DNA of 64,000 bases from Artemia franciscana (GCF_032884065.1 NC_088863.1:63945604-64009603); one strand, 5' to 3'; counted from the stretch's first letter, positions 1-11,395 are shown. The notes: a model not told the origin generated them from the sequence alone. Made by a program: numbers and translations.

Positions 1-2195
1 GGAGTTAACTATTAACTAAAATATATTTAATATACGTTTTGAAGATACCAAACGGGTGTCAGGGAAGGGTTGATCAAATTGGACGGTTGAAGCCAGACCG
101 CATTGATTGAACATGCGGAATCTTAAAGTTTTAGGAGGTGCGGAGATTACAAGTCAATAGCTCATAAATAGAACATATATTACTACATAGGTCAGCAGGA
201 AGCTGGCCATACAACTTTAAAAAAAAAGAAGCACAAGACAGAAAATATTGAGATTTTTAAACAAGCAAGGGGTCAAGCAAGTTGTCAAGCAAGGAACGAT
301 TAGTGTCCTATAAAGTTTTGAAAGTGGGCTCAAAGACGAGGGAAAAGTTGACATCCAAATAGAAGAAGGGTAAGAACTATGAGACTTAACCAGGCTATAG
401 AACAGAATAATAAGTATTGACCAAATCATACTGAACTGATTTTTTAGGCGATTTGTGGTTCAACCAAGGTACGATTACAGCTTGCTTGATTTTCTGCTAG
501 GAAACTAGACGCGGATGGAGGGCGTTGGAGTGGCCATTGAGCCACATTGTACCTCCTATCATTTAAACAGAAAACTATTGTATGCTTCTGATTTTAAAAA
601 GTGCCACCTCCCTAACCCTCTTCTAAAAAATAGGGATGTGAGAGACCTAAGTGAAGCTAATAATGCTCGTTTTTACGAAGAGCCTAGATTTTAATCATTT
701 ATGCATTGAGTCAGGATTTAAATCGTTTTTACCCCTATTTACTACTCAGATTATTCTCACACTACATCACTGACATCCTTCAACTTGGACTTACATTGCT
801 ATATAATGAGTTAGGAGTGAAATCTTTTTACCCCAAATCGGGGAAAAACAGTCTTTTCTTTTCGGAGTCTCATGTCTTTTCTTTGAATAAGGACTTAGCG
901 AGTTTTTGAAACCGGAATTGGTTCAATCTTGCACCAAGTCACGAGATCAGTCTTAAGGATATACTTTTTTTGTCACTCATAAGCAACACTAATCAAAAAG
1001 GAAGACCACAATCCTAATCAAAATTAAAAATAAGCGGAGCCGGAGTTAGGTTTTTTCTCAGGAGGGGGGGGGGAGTGTAGAATTTGCCAGTCCTGTCACA
1101 CTCTCAATATTGTAAATATTATAATTTTTGCAAAAAAATATTACAATTTAAGCTTGTTTCGCCACCCCTCAGCCGTCTCACCCGGGATACTTGCCCCCTC
1201 AAGCCCCCATAGATCCAGTCGTGGTACCAAGAGCTCCTGCAAATGAAAGGATCCCATTCTAAAACTCTAGAAAAGGGTCAGTGTCCGTTTGCACCTTGCT
1301 AAAAACAGTATGCAAGCTGAACATGTTTGATTTGTTTTATTTTTTTGTAAAGGACAATTTTTGTCCAAATACATCTTTTTTATTCTACTTCTTTCAAAAC
1401 CGCCGAGAATCAGTTTCCAAATCAATTTGAGACGTCACTGTTGAAGCAGAAATTACTTTCAGATTCACCAATAAAGTTGGATATTAATAGAGGCAAAACA
1501 AAAAACGAAAAAATCTCTAATTTGTTTGATTCCTCGTTTAATTTTCTACTTTTAGTTACGTCCGGATTAGATCTAGATGTGCATGCATTACTGAAGGTGT
1601 TATTACATTCTGAAAAAAAATCACCAAAGCCAAAAGAGCCTACAGTTCAGAACAGAGGCACCTCCAGCTAAAACTTTGGGGGAGGGGAGGAAAAGCAGCT
1701 TTAATGGACCAACTTACTATTGTTCACAAAATGAGAATTTCGAACAAATATTGGTAAAACTGAGGATAAGATTCATACCGGATCATATAAAACTCTAGTT
1801 TTTGCCCATTCTCCTCAAGGCCCTCATCCACTCGTAATCCTGCTATATGCCTCTATTTCATCTCCTGGGACTCAATTAGTCCCAACATTCATTCAGAAAG
1901 ATTCTTTTTTATAGCAAAGACCTTTTGCGCATTACTGAGAGGTCGTAGCCCTGCATTTTTAATTCGGTTTTTTTAATTAAAATTTGAAAACATAACTGAA
2001 AAACAATCACTGCCTATAAATTTTCTAGAGTCTCGCTTTACTTTGAATACTAAAAAAATGCAAAAAAAAACATCAATATAACCCTAAATTCATAATTCTG
2101 TAGTGGCAGCCTATTTGACGCCATGAAGTATGAGGACAGGTTTGTGCATCTACCTGATCAGCCAAACAAAAAATAAGAAAAAATAATGATAAAGA
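1..2195. other. No gene recognised; presumed intron or 3' part of the USP8-like gene
   Basis: AT-rich sequence with homopolymer runs, such as a G-run near 1065. Reading frames on both strands are short and resemble nothing I know. The minus strand should hold further exons of the USP8-like gene, because exon 2432-2202 ends in a good donor pointing this way. I looked for a following exon that starts with the last base of a codon and found no convincing one. The next exon may lie beyond the left edge. Confidence 0.5.
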
Positions 2196-2201
2196 ACTTA
2201 C

Positions 2202-2432
2202 CGTTCTTCAAGGGAGATGGACAAAGTTTCAAGTTTTTTCATGGCAAAAGTTAGATTTTTCACACCTATTGAGCTCTTGAAAAAAACCTCCTCTTGCCTA
2301 TATTCTTTTGCTTGTTGAACCAACTGAATGAGTGACAAATATCTCATGAATAGGATATAAGCATATTCTTCGTCCCCTTTGTCAGCATACATGTTTGCCT
2401 CACGATACAACTTTAACAAAGTGCTAACGGCC
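2202..2432 (-). CDS. USP8-like: USP8-like deubiquitinase, exon with the N-terminal dimerisation domain core
   Basis: Internal exon of 231 bp. The minus strand reads a long T-run ending CTAG, then the exon, then CG|GTAAGT, so both splice sites are near consensus. The intron phase is 2 at both ends. The 77 codons include STLLKLYREA, DEEYAYILFMRYLSL, a KEYRQEEVFF block and KKLETLSISLEE. This follows the helical USP8_dimer (MIT-like) domain at the start of USP8, where the DEE-x-AY-x-L-x-M-x-Y signature is typical. In USP8 this domain mediates dimerisation and endosomal targeting; the catalytic ubiquitin protease domain lies far downstream and is not in this window. AMSH/STAMBP carries a related domain and is the main alternative, but the DEE..AY..FM.Y match is closer to USP8. 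The gene continues beyond the left edge. Confidence 0.78.
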
Positions 2433-2436
2433 CTAG

Positions 2437-3248
2437 AAAAAAAAAACAAGTGTGAAAACCATATCATTTTTGTGTTATAAAATGGGTAAAAGCTTAAAAA
2501 AAATACATTTTTATCCAACAGTCTCCGCCTCTGTCGTCCAGAAAAAAAAATCAAGCTTAGAAACACAACATTTTGGGTTATAAAATGAGTACATGGCTTC
2601 TTTTCTCAAAAATAAATTCTATTTTTTACCCAACCCTCTGTCAAGTTTTAAAAACGCATCATTTTCGTGTTGTAAAATGGGTAGATGGCTTCTTTTCTCG
2701 AAAATCAATGCCACTTTTATCCGACAGCATCACCCTCAGTCTTTCAGAAAAGAAAATTAAGTCTTAAAAACGCATCATTTTCCTGTTATAAAATGGGTAC
2801 ATGGCTTCTTTCCTCAAAAATCAATTCTACTTCTTTATCTGACCCTCTCCCCCTCTGTCTTTCAGAAAAGAAAGTCAAGTTTAAAAATCCATCATTTTTG
2901 TGTTGTAAAATAGGTAGACGGATTCCTTTCTCACCCTCAGTCTTTCAGACCCTCTTTCAGTCTTTCTCACCCTCAGTCTTTCAGAAAAGAAAATCAAGTT
3001 TTAAAAACACATCATTTTTTGTTATAAAATGTGTAGACGACTTCTTTTCTGAAAATTCAGTTCCAATTTTATCCAATTCTGTCCCAATTTTATCCAATGC
3101 CCCCCCCCCTCTTTCTTTCAGAAGAGAAAATCAAGAATTAAAAAAGCGCAACATTTTTGTGTTATAAAATGGGTAGACGGCTTCTTTTCTCAAAAATCAA
3201 TTCTACTTTTTTATCTGACCCTCTCTCCATCTGTCTTTCAAAAAAAAA
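2437..3248. repeat. Tandem repeat, ~7 units of about 100-140 bp, next to the USP8-like exon
   Basis: Each unit contains a TTGTGTTATAAAATGGGTA-like block, then GGCTTCTTTTCTCAAAAAT, a CCCTCTGTCTTTCAGAAAA-like block and AATCAAG. Units recur from about 2445 to 3248. Individual units vary in length, and one (about 2890-3000) has a locally repeated TCACCCTCAGTCTTTCAGA. The array lies in the intron just upstream (in gene sense) of the exon at 2432 and begins within a few bases of its acceptor. The CTTTCAG motifs look like acceptors but are on the plus strand, so they are antisense to the gene. Confidence 0.8.
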
Positions 3249-3843
3249 TTGTTTTGTGCCTACTTCTTACACAGTCAATATCAGTTGAAATAACAGCTTT
3301 ACAGTGTTTAAATAATCATAGGCAGCCCAATACTGCTGCCTAAGTAAAACGGATGTGTGTTCCGTGTATTATTCCTTTTTTCATCGGCAATGTCGTTTGA
3401 AAGGAACTGTCATAGACACTGCATGGAGGGGGGGGGGGCTCATTCGATGGGAAATCGAAAGTTATAGTGTCATTTTTAAGTTTCAAAAGTAATCGGAAGG
3501 CAACCATCCAACTCACCTTGCTTAGATTTTCCCCTCCTCAGTACTGATACATTTTTTTTTTAAGAAACACGATATGGTAAAAATAGTTGAACGTTCAAGT
3601 CCAAAAACCATGCTTCAAGGGATGAAATGACACCCTTTCCGGATCTCCTGGGCCAAAGATTCTAAAATATGTATTTTACCCATTTTTTAAACATAGGGCT
3701 TAGTATCCGCAGCAGTAGCTAGCAACCTAGTAAGAGACGATTGTGCACCATTGTAAAAAATGAAATAGCTCATAACTCCTAAAAATAGAATCAAATCAAA
3801 AAACGAACTGCCTTGTCCGAAACCCCCTACATAGGAAACTTAC

Positions 3844-3966
3844 CGTCTCTTGGCTTGAGCAACAAAAGGAAATATATTGGCTCGAAAATCAAGAAAAGTG
3901 GCTGGAACCACGATATTCTGCATATACGGCATCTTTTTTACTCTTCTTTTCTCAGATAGCGGGTCA
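3844..3966 (-). CDS. USP8-like: USP8-like gene, candidate 41-codon cassette exon
   Basis: The minus strand reads ATTTTCCAG, then 123 bp, then CG|GTAAGT. Taken in phase 2 the exon is fully open and encodes about 41 residues including SEKRRVKKMPYMQNIVVPA and FRANIFPFVAQAKR. It is phase 2 at both ends, matching the exons at 14993-14856 and 2432-2202, so it can be included or skipped without changing frame. Known USP8 proteins run from their N-terminal segment almost directly into the helix encoded at 2432, so these 41 residues look like a lineage-specific or alternatively spliced insertion. The ATG at 3932-3930 could also serve as an alternative start. I infer membership of the gene from strand, order, phase and splice sites, not from sequence similarity. 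Confidence 0.6.
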
Positions 3967-4019
3967 CTGGAAAATCGTTTAATGTCTCATTTTAAAGGAA
4001 ACTGATGGGATTTAAAATT

Positions 4020-5150
4020 AGACAAACTGAAGTATTTGTAACTTACGAACAGCTGTTCAGATCTTAATGAAATTTGATATTTAGAAGGACCATGTGTCTC
4101 AGAGCTCTTATTTTAAATCCTGACTGGATCTGATGACACTGTGGGGGGTTGGAGGGGGAAACTGGAAATCTTGGAAAACGCTTAAGAGTGGAGAGATAGG
4201 GATACAACTTGGTGATAAGGATATCACAAGTTCTAGATACGTCAGTGACATAACCAGAACGTATCCACTCTCTTTTGGGGAGTTGGAGGGGGGGGGGCTA
4301 ATTTGGAAACATTAGAAAAAATAAGGTATTTTTAACTTACGAACAGGTTATCGTATCTTAATTAAATTTTATATTTGGAAGGATCTAGTGTCTCAGAGCT
4401 CTTATTTTAAATCCCAGCTGGATGCGGTGGTATTGGGGGGAGCTGGAGGGGGAAACCGGAAATTTTGGAAAACGCTTGGAGTCGAGAGATCGGGAAGAAA
4501 CTTGGTTTGAAGAATAAGCACAAGTCATAGACACGTGATTGATAAAAGCAGACCAGATCCTCTCTCTTTGGGGGAGTTGGGGGGATTAATTCGGAAAAAG
4601 TAGAAAAAATGAGGTATTTTTAACCTACGAACGGCTGAGTGGATCTTAACAAAATTTGAGATTTAGAAGGACGTCGTGTCTCAGAGCTCTGATTTCAAAT
4701 CCCGACTGGACCCGGTGACATTGGGGGGAGTAGAAGGGGGAAACCGGTAATATTGGAAAACGCTTAGAGTGACGAGATTGGGATGAAACTTGGTGGGAAG
4801 AATAAGCACGAGTCATAGATACGTGATTGACATGGGTGAGTGTATCTTAATGAAACTTGATATATAGAAAGATATCATGTCTTAGTTGCCCAAGTTTCAA
4901 TTCGGGTCAGACGACTATCACATTAGCTGTTTAAAAATCTTTTTTTTTTGTCCCGTAATTCAAACCCCCTCCCCTAGCTCTAAATGTACGCTAGAAAATC
5001 CATCTTGACATTCTAGAAAATCCATCTTGACACGAACTTGACATTACTCTTGACTCAAAAAAATCATCACACCAAGTTTCATCAAAATACCCCGTTTCCT
5101 TCGAGAGTTAAAGTGCGCAGAGACCTTCGTCAGTGCAACGCTGTCTTGCC
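4020..5150 (+). repeat. Family 1 tandem array, headless copy
   Basis: Repeats of ~290 bp, each starting near GGTATTTTTAACTTACGAAC (4029, 4322, 4611) and followed by GATATTTAGAAGGA, a TCTCAGAGCTCTTATTTTAA block, a G-rich tract and CGGGATGAAACTTGGT. The last unit is truncated at about 4920. A short direct repeat of TAGAAAATCCATCTTGACA follows near 4990-5030. No head or tail palindrome is present, so this is a fragment in an intron of the USP8-like gene. Confidence 0.85.
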
Positions 5151-5221
5151 TTTGGCCCCGTTATATTATTGAAAGTCCGATGTGTTCAATTCAGAAATAT
5201 TATAATAAATATTTAAGAAAT

Positions 5222-5300
5222 GTCTTGAAAGGCAGCATAGCGTAGTAGGTATAGTGTAGGTATTACACTCCGAAGGCCGTAGGTTCTATTCCTGACAGAG
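5222..5300 (+). tRNA. tRNA-like sequence, probable pseudogene or SINE head
   Basis: TAGCGTAGTAGG resembles an A box and GGTTCTATTCC resembles a B box, about 45 bp apart. Between them AGTGT/ACACT can pair around a 7-base loop whose middle reads GTA, a tyrosine anticodon. Against a functional gene: base 33 is G rather than T, the D-stem does not pair, and I find no good acceptor stem. It lies just before the head of a family 1 fragment. Most likely a decayed tRNA-derived sequence. Confidence 0.3.
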
Positions 5301-5305
5301 GCAAG

Positions 5306-5760
5306 TTTTTTATGGCACTTGGTATTTACCAAGCGATATATAGCGATCGTAAGATCTGTCGGTATGTCTGTCGGTCTCGGTTTTGCTAGTTTAAGCACTT
5401 CCAGATCAGCAAAGACGATGAAATTTGGCAGGTGTATCAATGACCAGACCAGATCAAATTAGTAATAGTCATTTCTCCAATTCGACCAACAAGGAGGTGG
5501 TAGTGGTGGGGATAATTAATTCTAAAAAATTAGAAAAAATTAGGCATTTTTAACTTACGAACGGGTGATCGGATCTTAATTTAATTTGATATTTAGAAGG
5601 ATATCGTGTCTCAGAGCTCTTATTTTACCAAAGGAAGAAACCCAAAATCTTGGAAAACACTTAGAGGGGAGGAATAGGGATGAAACTTGGTGTGAAAAAT
5701 AAGCAAAAGTCCCAGATACGTGACTGACGTAACCAGAACGGATCCGCTCCGTTCCGTTGA
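5306..5760 (+). repeat. Family 1 head fragment with degenerate palindrome
   Basis: A T-run is followed by a degenerate head palindrome at 5316-5335 and the conserved CATATAGCGATCG-like, TCTGTCGGT and GATGAAATTTGGCAGG blocks. About one and a half body units follow, to about 5760. The tail is missing. Confidence 0.8.
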
Positions 5761-5783
5761 GTCATGATATGGTACTACATGAC

Positions 5784-6350
5784 TCACTTTTCAGTTTTCA
5801 CTGCCACTTTCACGTAATTTAGAAAAATTGGCTCTAATTTTGCCCCCCCCCCCTCCAAAATTGCCGGTCCCTTAAACCCCTGGTTAATAGCTCTTAAAAT
5901 GCATTTATCAGTATTCGTAAACTGATTAGTACCGCCATAAGTTATAAGTTTTTTCTGTTTAAGCATTGGAATGATAGATTGCAATTTGAATTTTGGACAA
6001 AATTTGAATTTATGCTTAAAAAATTTGCGATGGATAGTATTTTTGGTTAAAAGATCCTTTTTAATATTTCTACTGCTCATATGGATGGAATTTCTAAGAG
6101 ACTTGTGATCTTCTACATAGCTAAAGTCATTACAATCTCTACAATAGGATTCTTTGATCGATAGATACATTTCATATATATGCCTAAATACACTGAAATA
6201 TTTCATATAAATAGAAAAACAGAAGTACTGCCATTTAAAATTGCTGAAAACCAAGCTCCAAGTAGCATTTTTCACCCCCAAAGAGATTTCCTGGCGAAGC
6301 TGATTACGACCAGCCTTGCCTTTTCCACCTCTAGCTTGTAGACATAGTAA
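5784..6350 (-). other. Unassigned open frame, 165+ codons, possible exon
   Basis: One minus-strand frame is open from about 6350 to 5784, which is long for this AT-rich sequence and is not part of a recognised repeat. Its first part reads GGKGKAGRNQLRQEISLG, preceded by CTACAAGCTAG, which could act as an acceptor, and followed by a possible donor GGGG|GTGAAA. A second acceptor-like TATGAAATATTTCAG lies near 6190, after which the frame is rich in Lys, Phe and Ser with a CRDC motif. The end (about 5870-5784) runs into a C-rich tract. Neither part fits the phase of the USP8-like exons, although the strand is the same. No family recognised; it may be chance. Confidence 0.2.
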
Positions 6351-6542
6351 TGTAATATTTTAACTGCATAGAAAAATGTTTTAATTAATTCCTACACCTC
6401 CCCAGCCTCTTTCAACATTTCTCTGAAGGCCCATGAAGACTAAGCAGTTTGGCCATTAAGATGTGGTCTTTAAGGCGTCCACCTGACTCTCACCTAAACA
6501 ATTACTCCCAACCTCATTACAGATGATACGCAATTACACGTC

Positions 6543-6905
6543 ACCAAGCATAATCAAACAGTTCGTGGTAACGAACTGTATTAAGGAGATACCGGGCTCA
6601 ATAGTAAACGAAACTCTAAAAAACGGAATTTTGATGCTAAAAGATATATCAAAAGAATCTTATTTTTATGGTGATTTCAAATATATAAGTTTCATCAAAT
6701 TTAGTCTTTATCATTAAAAGTTACGAGCCTGAGAAAATTTGCCTTATTTTTGAAAATAGGGGGAAACGCCCCCTAAAAGTCAAAGAAGCGCGAAAATCCC
6801 ACCACCGCATTCAGCGTATCAGAGAACCCTACAGCAAAAATTTCAAGTTCCTATCTACAAAAATGTGGAATTTCGTTTTTTTTGCCAGAAGACAGATCAC
6901 GGGTG
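6543..6905 (+). repeat. Family 2, terminal part with end hairpin
   Basis: Starts near AATCAAACAGTTCGTGG. The hairpin at 6558-6579 has arms CAGTTCGT/ACGAACTG around a GGTA loop. The rest matches the copy at 57036-57380 closely (TTTCATCAAATTTAGTCTT, AGGGGGAAACGCCCCCTAAA, GCCAGAAGACAGATCACGG). Homology stops at GATCACGGGTGCGTGT, where family 1 begins. Family 2 resumes at 10452. Confidence 0.85.
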
Positions 6906-7345
6906 CGTGTCAATAGATTGATTTATAAGGAAAATCAGAGGCTTAATTCCGGTCAGGATTTAAAATAAGAGCTCTGAGTCACGATGTCCTTCTAAATATC
7001 ATAATTCATTAAGATCCGATCACCCACTCGTAAGTTATAAATACTTAATTTTTTCTAATTTTTCCTCTCCCTTTAGCCCCCCAGATGGCCGAATCTGGGA
7101 AAACGACTTTATCAAGTCAATTTGTGCAGCTCCTTGACACGCCTACCAATTTTCATCGTCCTAGCACGTCCAGAAACACCAAACTCGCCAAATCACTAAA
7201 CCCCTCCCCCCCAACTCCCCCAAAGAGAGTGAATCCAGTACGGTTACGTCAATCACGTATCAAGGACATAATTCTATCCACCGAGCTTCATCCCGATTCC
7301 TCCACTCCAATGTTTTCCAAGATTCCCCCCAACTCCCCCCAATGT

Positions 7346-7385
7346 AGGAGATAAGATATAAGATAAGATATTTATTTAAAAAAAA
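7346..7385 (-). repeat. Short tandem 3' tail of LINE A
   Basis: Read on the minus strand, an A-run and AATAAATA are followed by TATCTTATCTTATATCTTAT. Some LINE clades end in such short tandem repeats instead of poly(A), so this probably marks the original 3' end. Confidence 0.6.
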
Positions 7386-9330
7386 AATCACTATCACAAG
7401 CCCTCAGAGGGCCGAATTCGGACTTCGGAGTCGACTAATAAAACAAACAAAGCAAAAAACACTAATAATAATGAATAATCAAATTATGTATAAAAATACA
7501 AGTCAGAAAAAAAGTCAAAAAATATAAGTCAGAAAAAAGGGAAGGGGACAAAAAAAAGTCAAGAAATAAACATATATATCTACGAATTAAAAGGGACACT
7601 AAAAAAAAGTCCAAAAACTCACAAAAAAAGAACGAAGCATAAAACACACGAAAAACACATATGACTTAAAAGGGAAACTAAACCAAAACAGCGGGGGGCA
7701 AGCAAATTAGTGTAACGACCTAAAGCACCTCACATGAAAAAAAAGAGGGGGGGAAACTAGTTGGCTATTTTATTTATTTTTTCTGTGATGAAGGGGACAA
7801 AGGTTTTTTCATATCTGGAAGTAACGCAGCGAATGGGAGACAAAACTGGGATAGGCTCAGAAACAGCTCGAGGCTGTCGTAATCTGGATGGTGAGTGACG
7901 TTTGGGGAAAATACTTGCCGTCCGAGGGTTCGTTATTGCATTTTTTGAAAAACGGAGGCACAACGACGACCTCCTTCGCTCAAGGGTTTCCAAACTAGCT
8001 TTTTTTAGGAGCAGAGAGTAAGGAACCTTGCCTTCTTTGAAAATTATTCGCATGGCTCTTTTTTGGATTGACTCAATTTTGTCAGATTCTTTACGGGAGA
8101 TGCCAGGGTGCCAAACTGGACAAGCATATTCAAGATGCGGGCGGACAAAAGACGTGCACAACCTTAAGGAGTGAGAAGGGGGGACGCTAATATTTAATTA
8201 GGAGCTTAAGGAGGGCGATAGACGCATTAGCTTTATGGATGATATCTTTAACGTGGATATCCCACTTTAAATTTGAAGAAATTGTGGCTCCAAGTAATTT
8301 AACCGAGGATGCATAAATTTCAGGAGGGATAGGATTAAGAAAACAGGGCGAAAATTTGAGGAAACAAATCGGCATTATCATGGACTTAGAGGGGCTTACA
8401 GTCATATCTAGGTCCAAAGCCTCACTTCCAATCTCATTGAGAATACTCATAGGGTCGCTTATTAAATTTCTGAAGCAACTTTCAACAATCGTTAGGCATC
8501 AACAAATTTCCAACGGTCAGGAACTTCCTTCGCGAGGCTGTTAACCATGACTGAAAAAAGGAGGGGGCCTAGGAGAGTTCCTTGGGGTATGCCATTGTAG
8601 ATAGGGAGAGGATTTGAGCAATGGTTCTGGTATTTAACCACCTGTGATCTATTTGTTAAAAAGGATGCAACCAATTTTACCAGTAAGGGATCGATATTGA
8701 ACTCGCTTTCAAGTTTCTCAATTAAAATATTGTGGTTAACAAGGTCAAAGGCTTTCTGAAAGTCAGTAGAAATTAAGTTTAGCCAGGAATTAGGTTTTTC
8801 GAGGATTTTCCCGATATGGTCAATAAGAGAAACGAGGTAGTGGGAAGTAGAAGTTGATTTTAGGTTTCCGAATTGCTTCAGGTCAGTAAGAGGTAGGATT
8901 TTTTCCTTTAGCCAATTTGCAAGGAATCCTTCATACAATTTTGAAAAATAGGAGTAAGTGTAATAGTTCGAACGCCATCAAAGCCAGGCTTTCCGTTTTT
9001 CTTTTTCAAAGGGGTAATGAAACCCTGTTTCCAAATTGTTGGAATTTGCCCAGACTTAGTAATTTCGTTAAACAGGAAAGACAAGGGCTTAGACAGGAAG
9101 TCACCGAAGGCTCTAATAAGGGGAAACGGGGTATCCAAAGGACAAACACTTGTCTTTCTTAGTTTATCAATTCTTCTTTCAATCTCAGACGGGGAAACAG
9201 TCGGGAAAAAGGGGGATGGGGCTCCTTTTGATAATTGGATTGGCAATGCTGGAAGGCTCTGGACAATGGAAGCGAGAAATTTATTTAGACTATTTGCAGT
9301 AACATCAGGGGGCTCTGGTAAATTGAAACC
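7346..9330 (-). pseudogene. LINE A: 5'-truncated non-LTR retrotransposon reverse transcriptase
   Basis: Minus-strand frames 9330-8908, 8938-8492, 8490-8187 and 8161-7757 together cover a reverse transcriptase and its thumb. Visible motifs are KSGQIPTIWKQGFITPLKKK, DFQKAFDLVNHNILIEKL (motif A), NGIPQGTLLGPLLF, LGATISSNLKWDIHVKDI and RPHLEYACPVW. At least three frameshifts break it, and one falls exactly in the catalytic box, where FVDD becomes FVDA-stop near 8492. The endonuclease and most of the 5' end are missing. No RNase H follows. The 3' end carries AATAAA-like sequence and a (TATCTTA)-type tandem tail. A CR1- or Jockey-like lineage is likely but I cannot resolve which. Confidence 0.88.
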
Positions 9331-10451
9331 GTTTCGTAAGTTACAAATACCTAAATTTTCTAGATTACCCCCCCCCCACTCCACCAAAGAGAGCAGATCC
9401 AGTCTGGTTATGTTAGTCACGTATCTTAGACAGGTTTTTATTCTTCCCATCCAGTTTCATCCTGATCTCTCCGCTTTAAGTATTTTCTAAGATTTCTGCC
9501 CCCCCCCCTCCCAATAACGCTGGATCCGGTTGGGATTTAAAATAAGAGATCTGAGTTACGAAGTCCTTCTAAATGTGAAGTTTCATGAAGATCCGATCAC
9601 TCCTTCGTAAGTTAAAAATACGTCATTTTTTCTAATTTTTCATAATTACCCCCCCCCCCACTCAATAGAGCAGATCTGCTCTATTGATCTGTTCCAATTA
9701 TGTAAATCACGTATCTAAGACTTCTGCTTATTTTTCCCACCAATTTCATCCCGATCCCTCCAATCTAAGTGTTTTCCATGATTTTAGGTTCCCCCACCCC
9801 AAACTCCCCCCAATGTCACCAGATCCGGTCAGAATTTAAAATAAGAGCTTTGAGACACGATATCCTTCTAAATATCAAATTTCACTGAGATCCGATTACC
9901 CATTCGTAAGTTAAAAGTACCTCACTTTTTCTATTTTTTTCAGAATTAACCCCCCCCCCAAATACCCCAAAGAGAGCGGATCCGTTCCGGTTATGTCAAT
10001 CATGTATCTAAGACTTGTGCTTATTTTTCTCGCCAAGTTTCATCCCGATCCCTCCACTCTAAGTGTTTTCCAAGATTTTAGGTTTCTCCCTCCCCAATTT
10101 CACCAATGTCCCCCCCAATGTCACCAGATCCAGTCGGGATTTAAAATACCAGCTCTGAGACACGATATTCTTCCAAACATCAATTTTCATTAAGATCTGA
10201 TCAACCGTTCGTAAGTTAAAAATACTTCTATTTTTGTATTTTTTCCGAATTAACGGGCCCCCCACTCTCCCCCCAGATGGTCAAATCAGAAAACGACTAT
10301 TTCTAATTTAATCTGGTACGGTCCCTGATACGCCTGCCAAATTTCATCGTCCTAGCTTACCTAGAAGTGCCTAAAATAGCAAAACCGGGACCGACAGACA
10401 GACCGACAGAATTTGCGATTGCTATATGTCACTTGGTTAATACCAAGCGCT

Positions 10452-11395
10452 ATAAAAAAATTGGAGGTCACCTAGGCCCCCTCCCATGCTCATTTTTTCC
10501 CAAAGTCAACGGATCAAAATTTTGAGATAGCCATTTTGTTCCGCATAGTCGAAAACCGTAATAACTATGTCTTTGCCGATGACTTACTCCCCCACAGTCC
10601 CTGGGGGAGGGGCTGCAAGTTACAAACTTTGACCAGTGTTTACATACAGTAATGGTTAATGGGAAGTGTACAGACGTTTTCAGGGGATTTTTTTGGTTTG
10701 GGGGTGGGGTTGAGGGGAGAGGGGCTATGTGGGAGGATCTTTCCGTGGAGGAATATGTCATGGGGGAAGAGAAATTCAATGAAAAGGGCGCGGGATTTTC
10801 TAGCATTACTATAAAGAAAAACAATGAAAAAATAAACATTATTATGAGATTATTATAATAATATGAAATTACTATGCATATGAGGGGTTCTAAAAATACT
10901 TTGGTATAAAGAGCGATGTATTTAGGAGGAGATGAATACCTCGCTCTTTATGCTAAAGTATTTTTAGTAATTTCGACTATTAATTCTACGGCCTTTCTGA
11001 TTCAGGGGTCAATTGGGACAAAACTTAAGATTTAGTGTAAAGAGCAAGGTATTAACGAGGGGACAGACCCTATCATATACATAATAAAAAATAAGAATAT
11101 AAAGTATGTTACGTAAGTTAATTCTTAAGCTACGTATATTTTTTACTAATAAAAACGTTCGTTAAAAATTAAAAGTTCTAGTTGCCTTTTTAAGTAACCG
11201 ACTCTTTGACTCTTTGCCACAATTCTACTTTTTTAAAACAATTAAAAAATTTAGCGTAAAGAGCGAGGCGTTGAGGACAACACATTTCATATACCGAGTA
11301 ATTTCTGTTCGTTTTAAGTTTTAATGTCACTCCTTACTTTCAGTTAAAAAAAAAACTAGTTTTTTTTTTATATAATTTCATTAAAAATAAAGTGA
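10452..11395 (+). repeat. Family 2, continuation after the family 1 insertion
   Basis: Matches 57480-58600 in order: GGATCAAAATTTTGAGATAG, a C/G-rich block (10590-10620), GTTAATGGGAAGTGTACAGA, a hairpin module (10890-10967), TACGTAAGTTAATTCTTAAG and half of the large palindrome module (about 11205-11370). About 110 bp of the consensus is absent at the junction with family 1. The reading frames over this stretch are by-products of the repeat. Confidence 0.82.
10890..10967. repeat. Hairpin module of family 2
   Basis: CTAAAAATACTTTGGTATAA pairs with the reverse complement ending in CTAAAGTATTTTTAG, around a short TAGGAGGAG-type loop. A related hairpin with different arms occurs near 16540-16730 and 57925-58110. 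Confidence 0.75.

Larger units (their letters stand above)
6906..10451 (-). repeat. Family 1 element, antisense, interrupted by a LINE
   Basis: Antisense copy with a truncated tail at 6906 (CAATAGATTGATTTATAAGG), body units around 6960-7345 and 9331-10310, and the head palindrome at 10430-10449 followed by a short A-run. Spacing of the CGTAAGTTA motif (9608, 9909, 10211) gives ~300-bp units. A LINE fills 7346-9330 and about 90 bp of the host unit is missing at that junction. The whole element lies within family 2 (6543-6905 and 10452 onwards). Confidence 0.85.

Noticed and set aside
2573..3167. Overlapping plus-strand open frames of 64 and 160 codons
   Set aside because: They run along the tandem repeat; the translation repeats with the units and shows no domain.
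6280..6350. Glycine/lysine-rich peptide GGKGKAGRNQLRQ as a possible histone or ribosomal exon
   Set aside because: No match beyond composition to histone H2A or L27 proteins, and its phase does not fit the USP8-like exons.
9017..9490. Plus-strand open frame of 157 codons
   Set aside because: It is antisense to the LINE A reverse transcriptase and runs into family 1 repeat.
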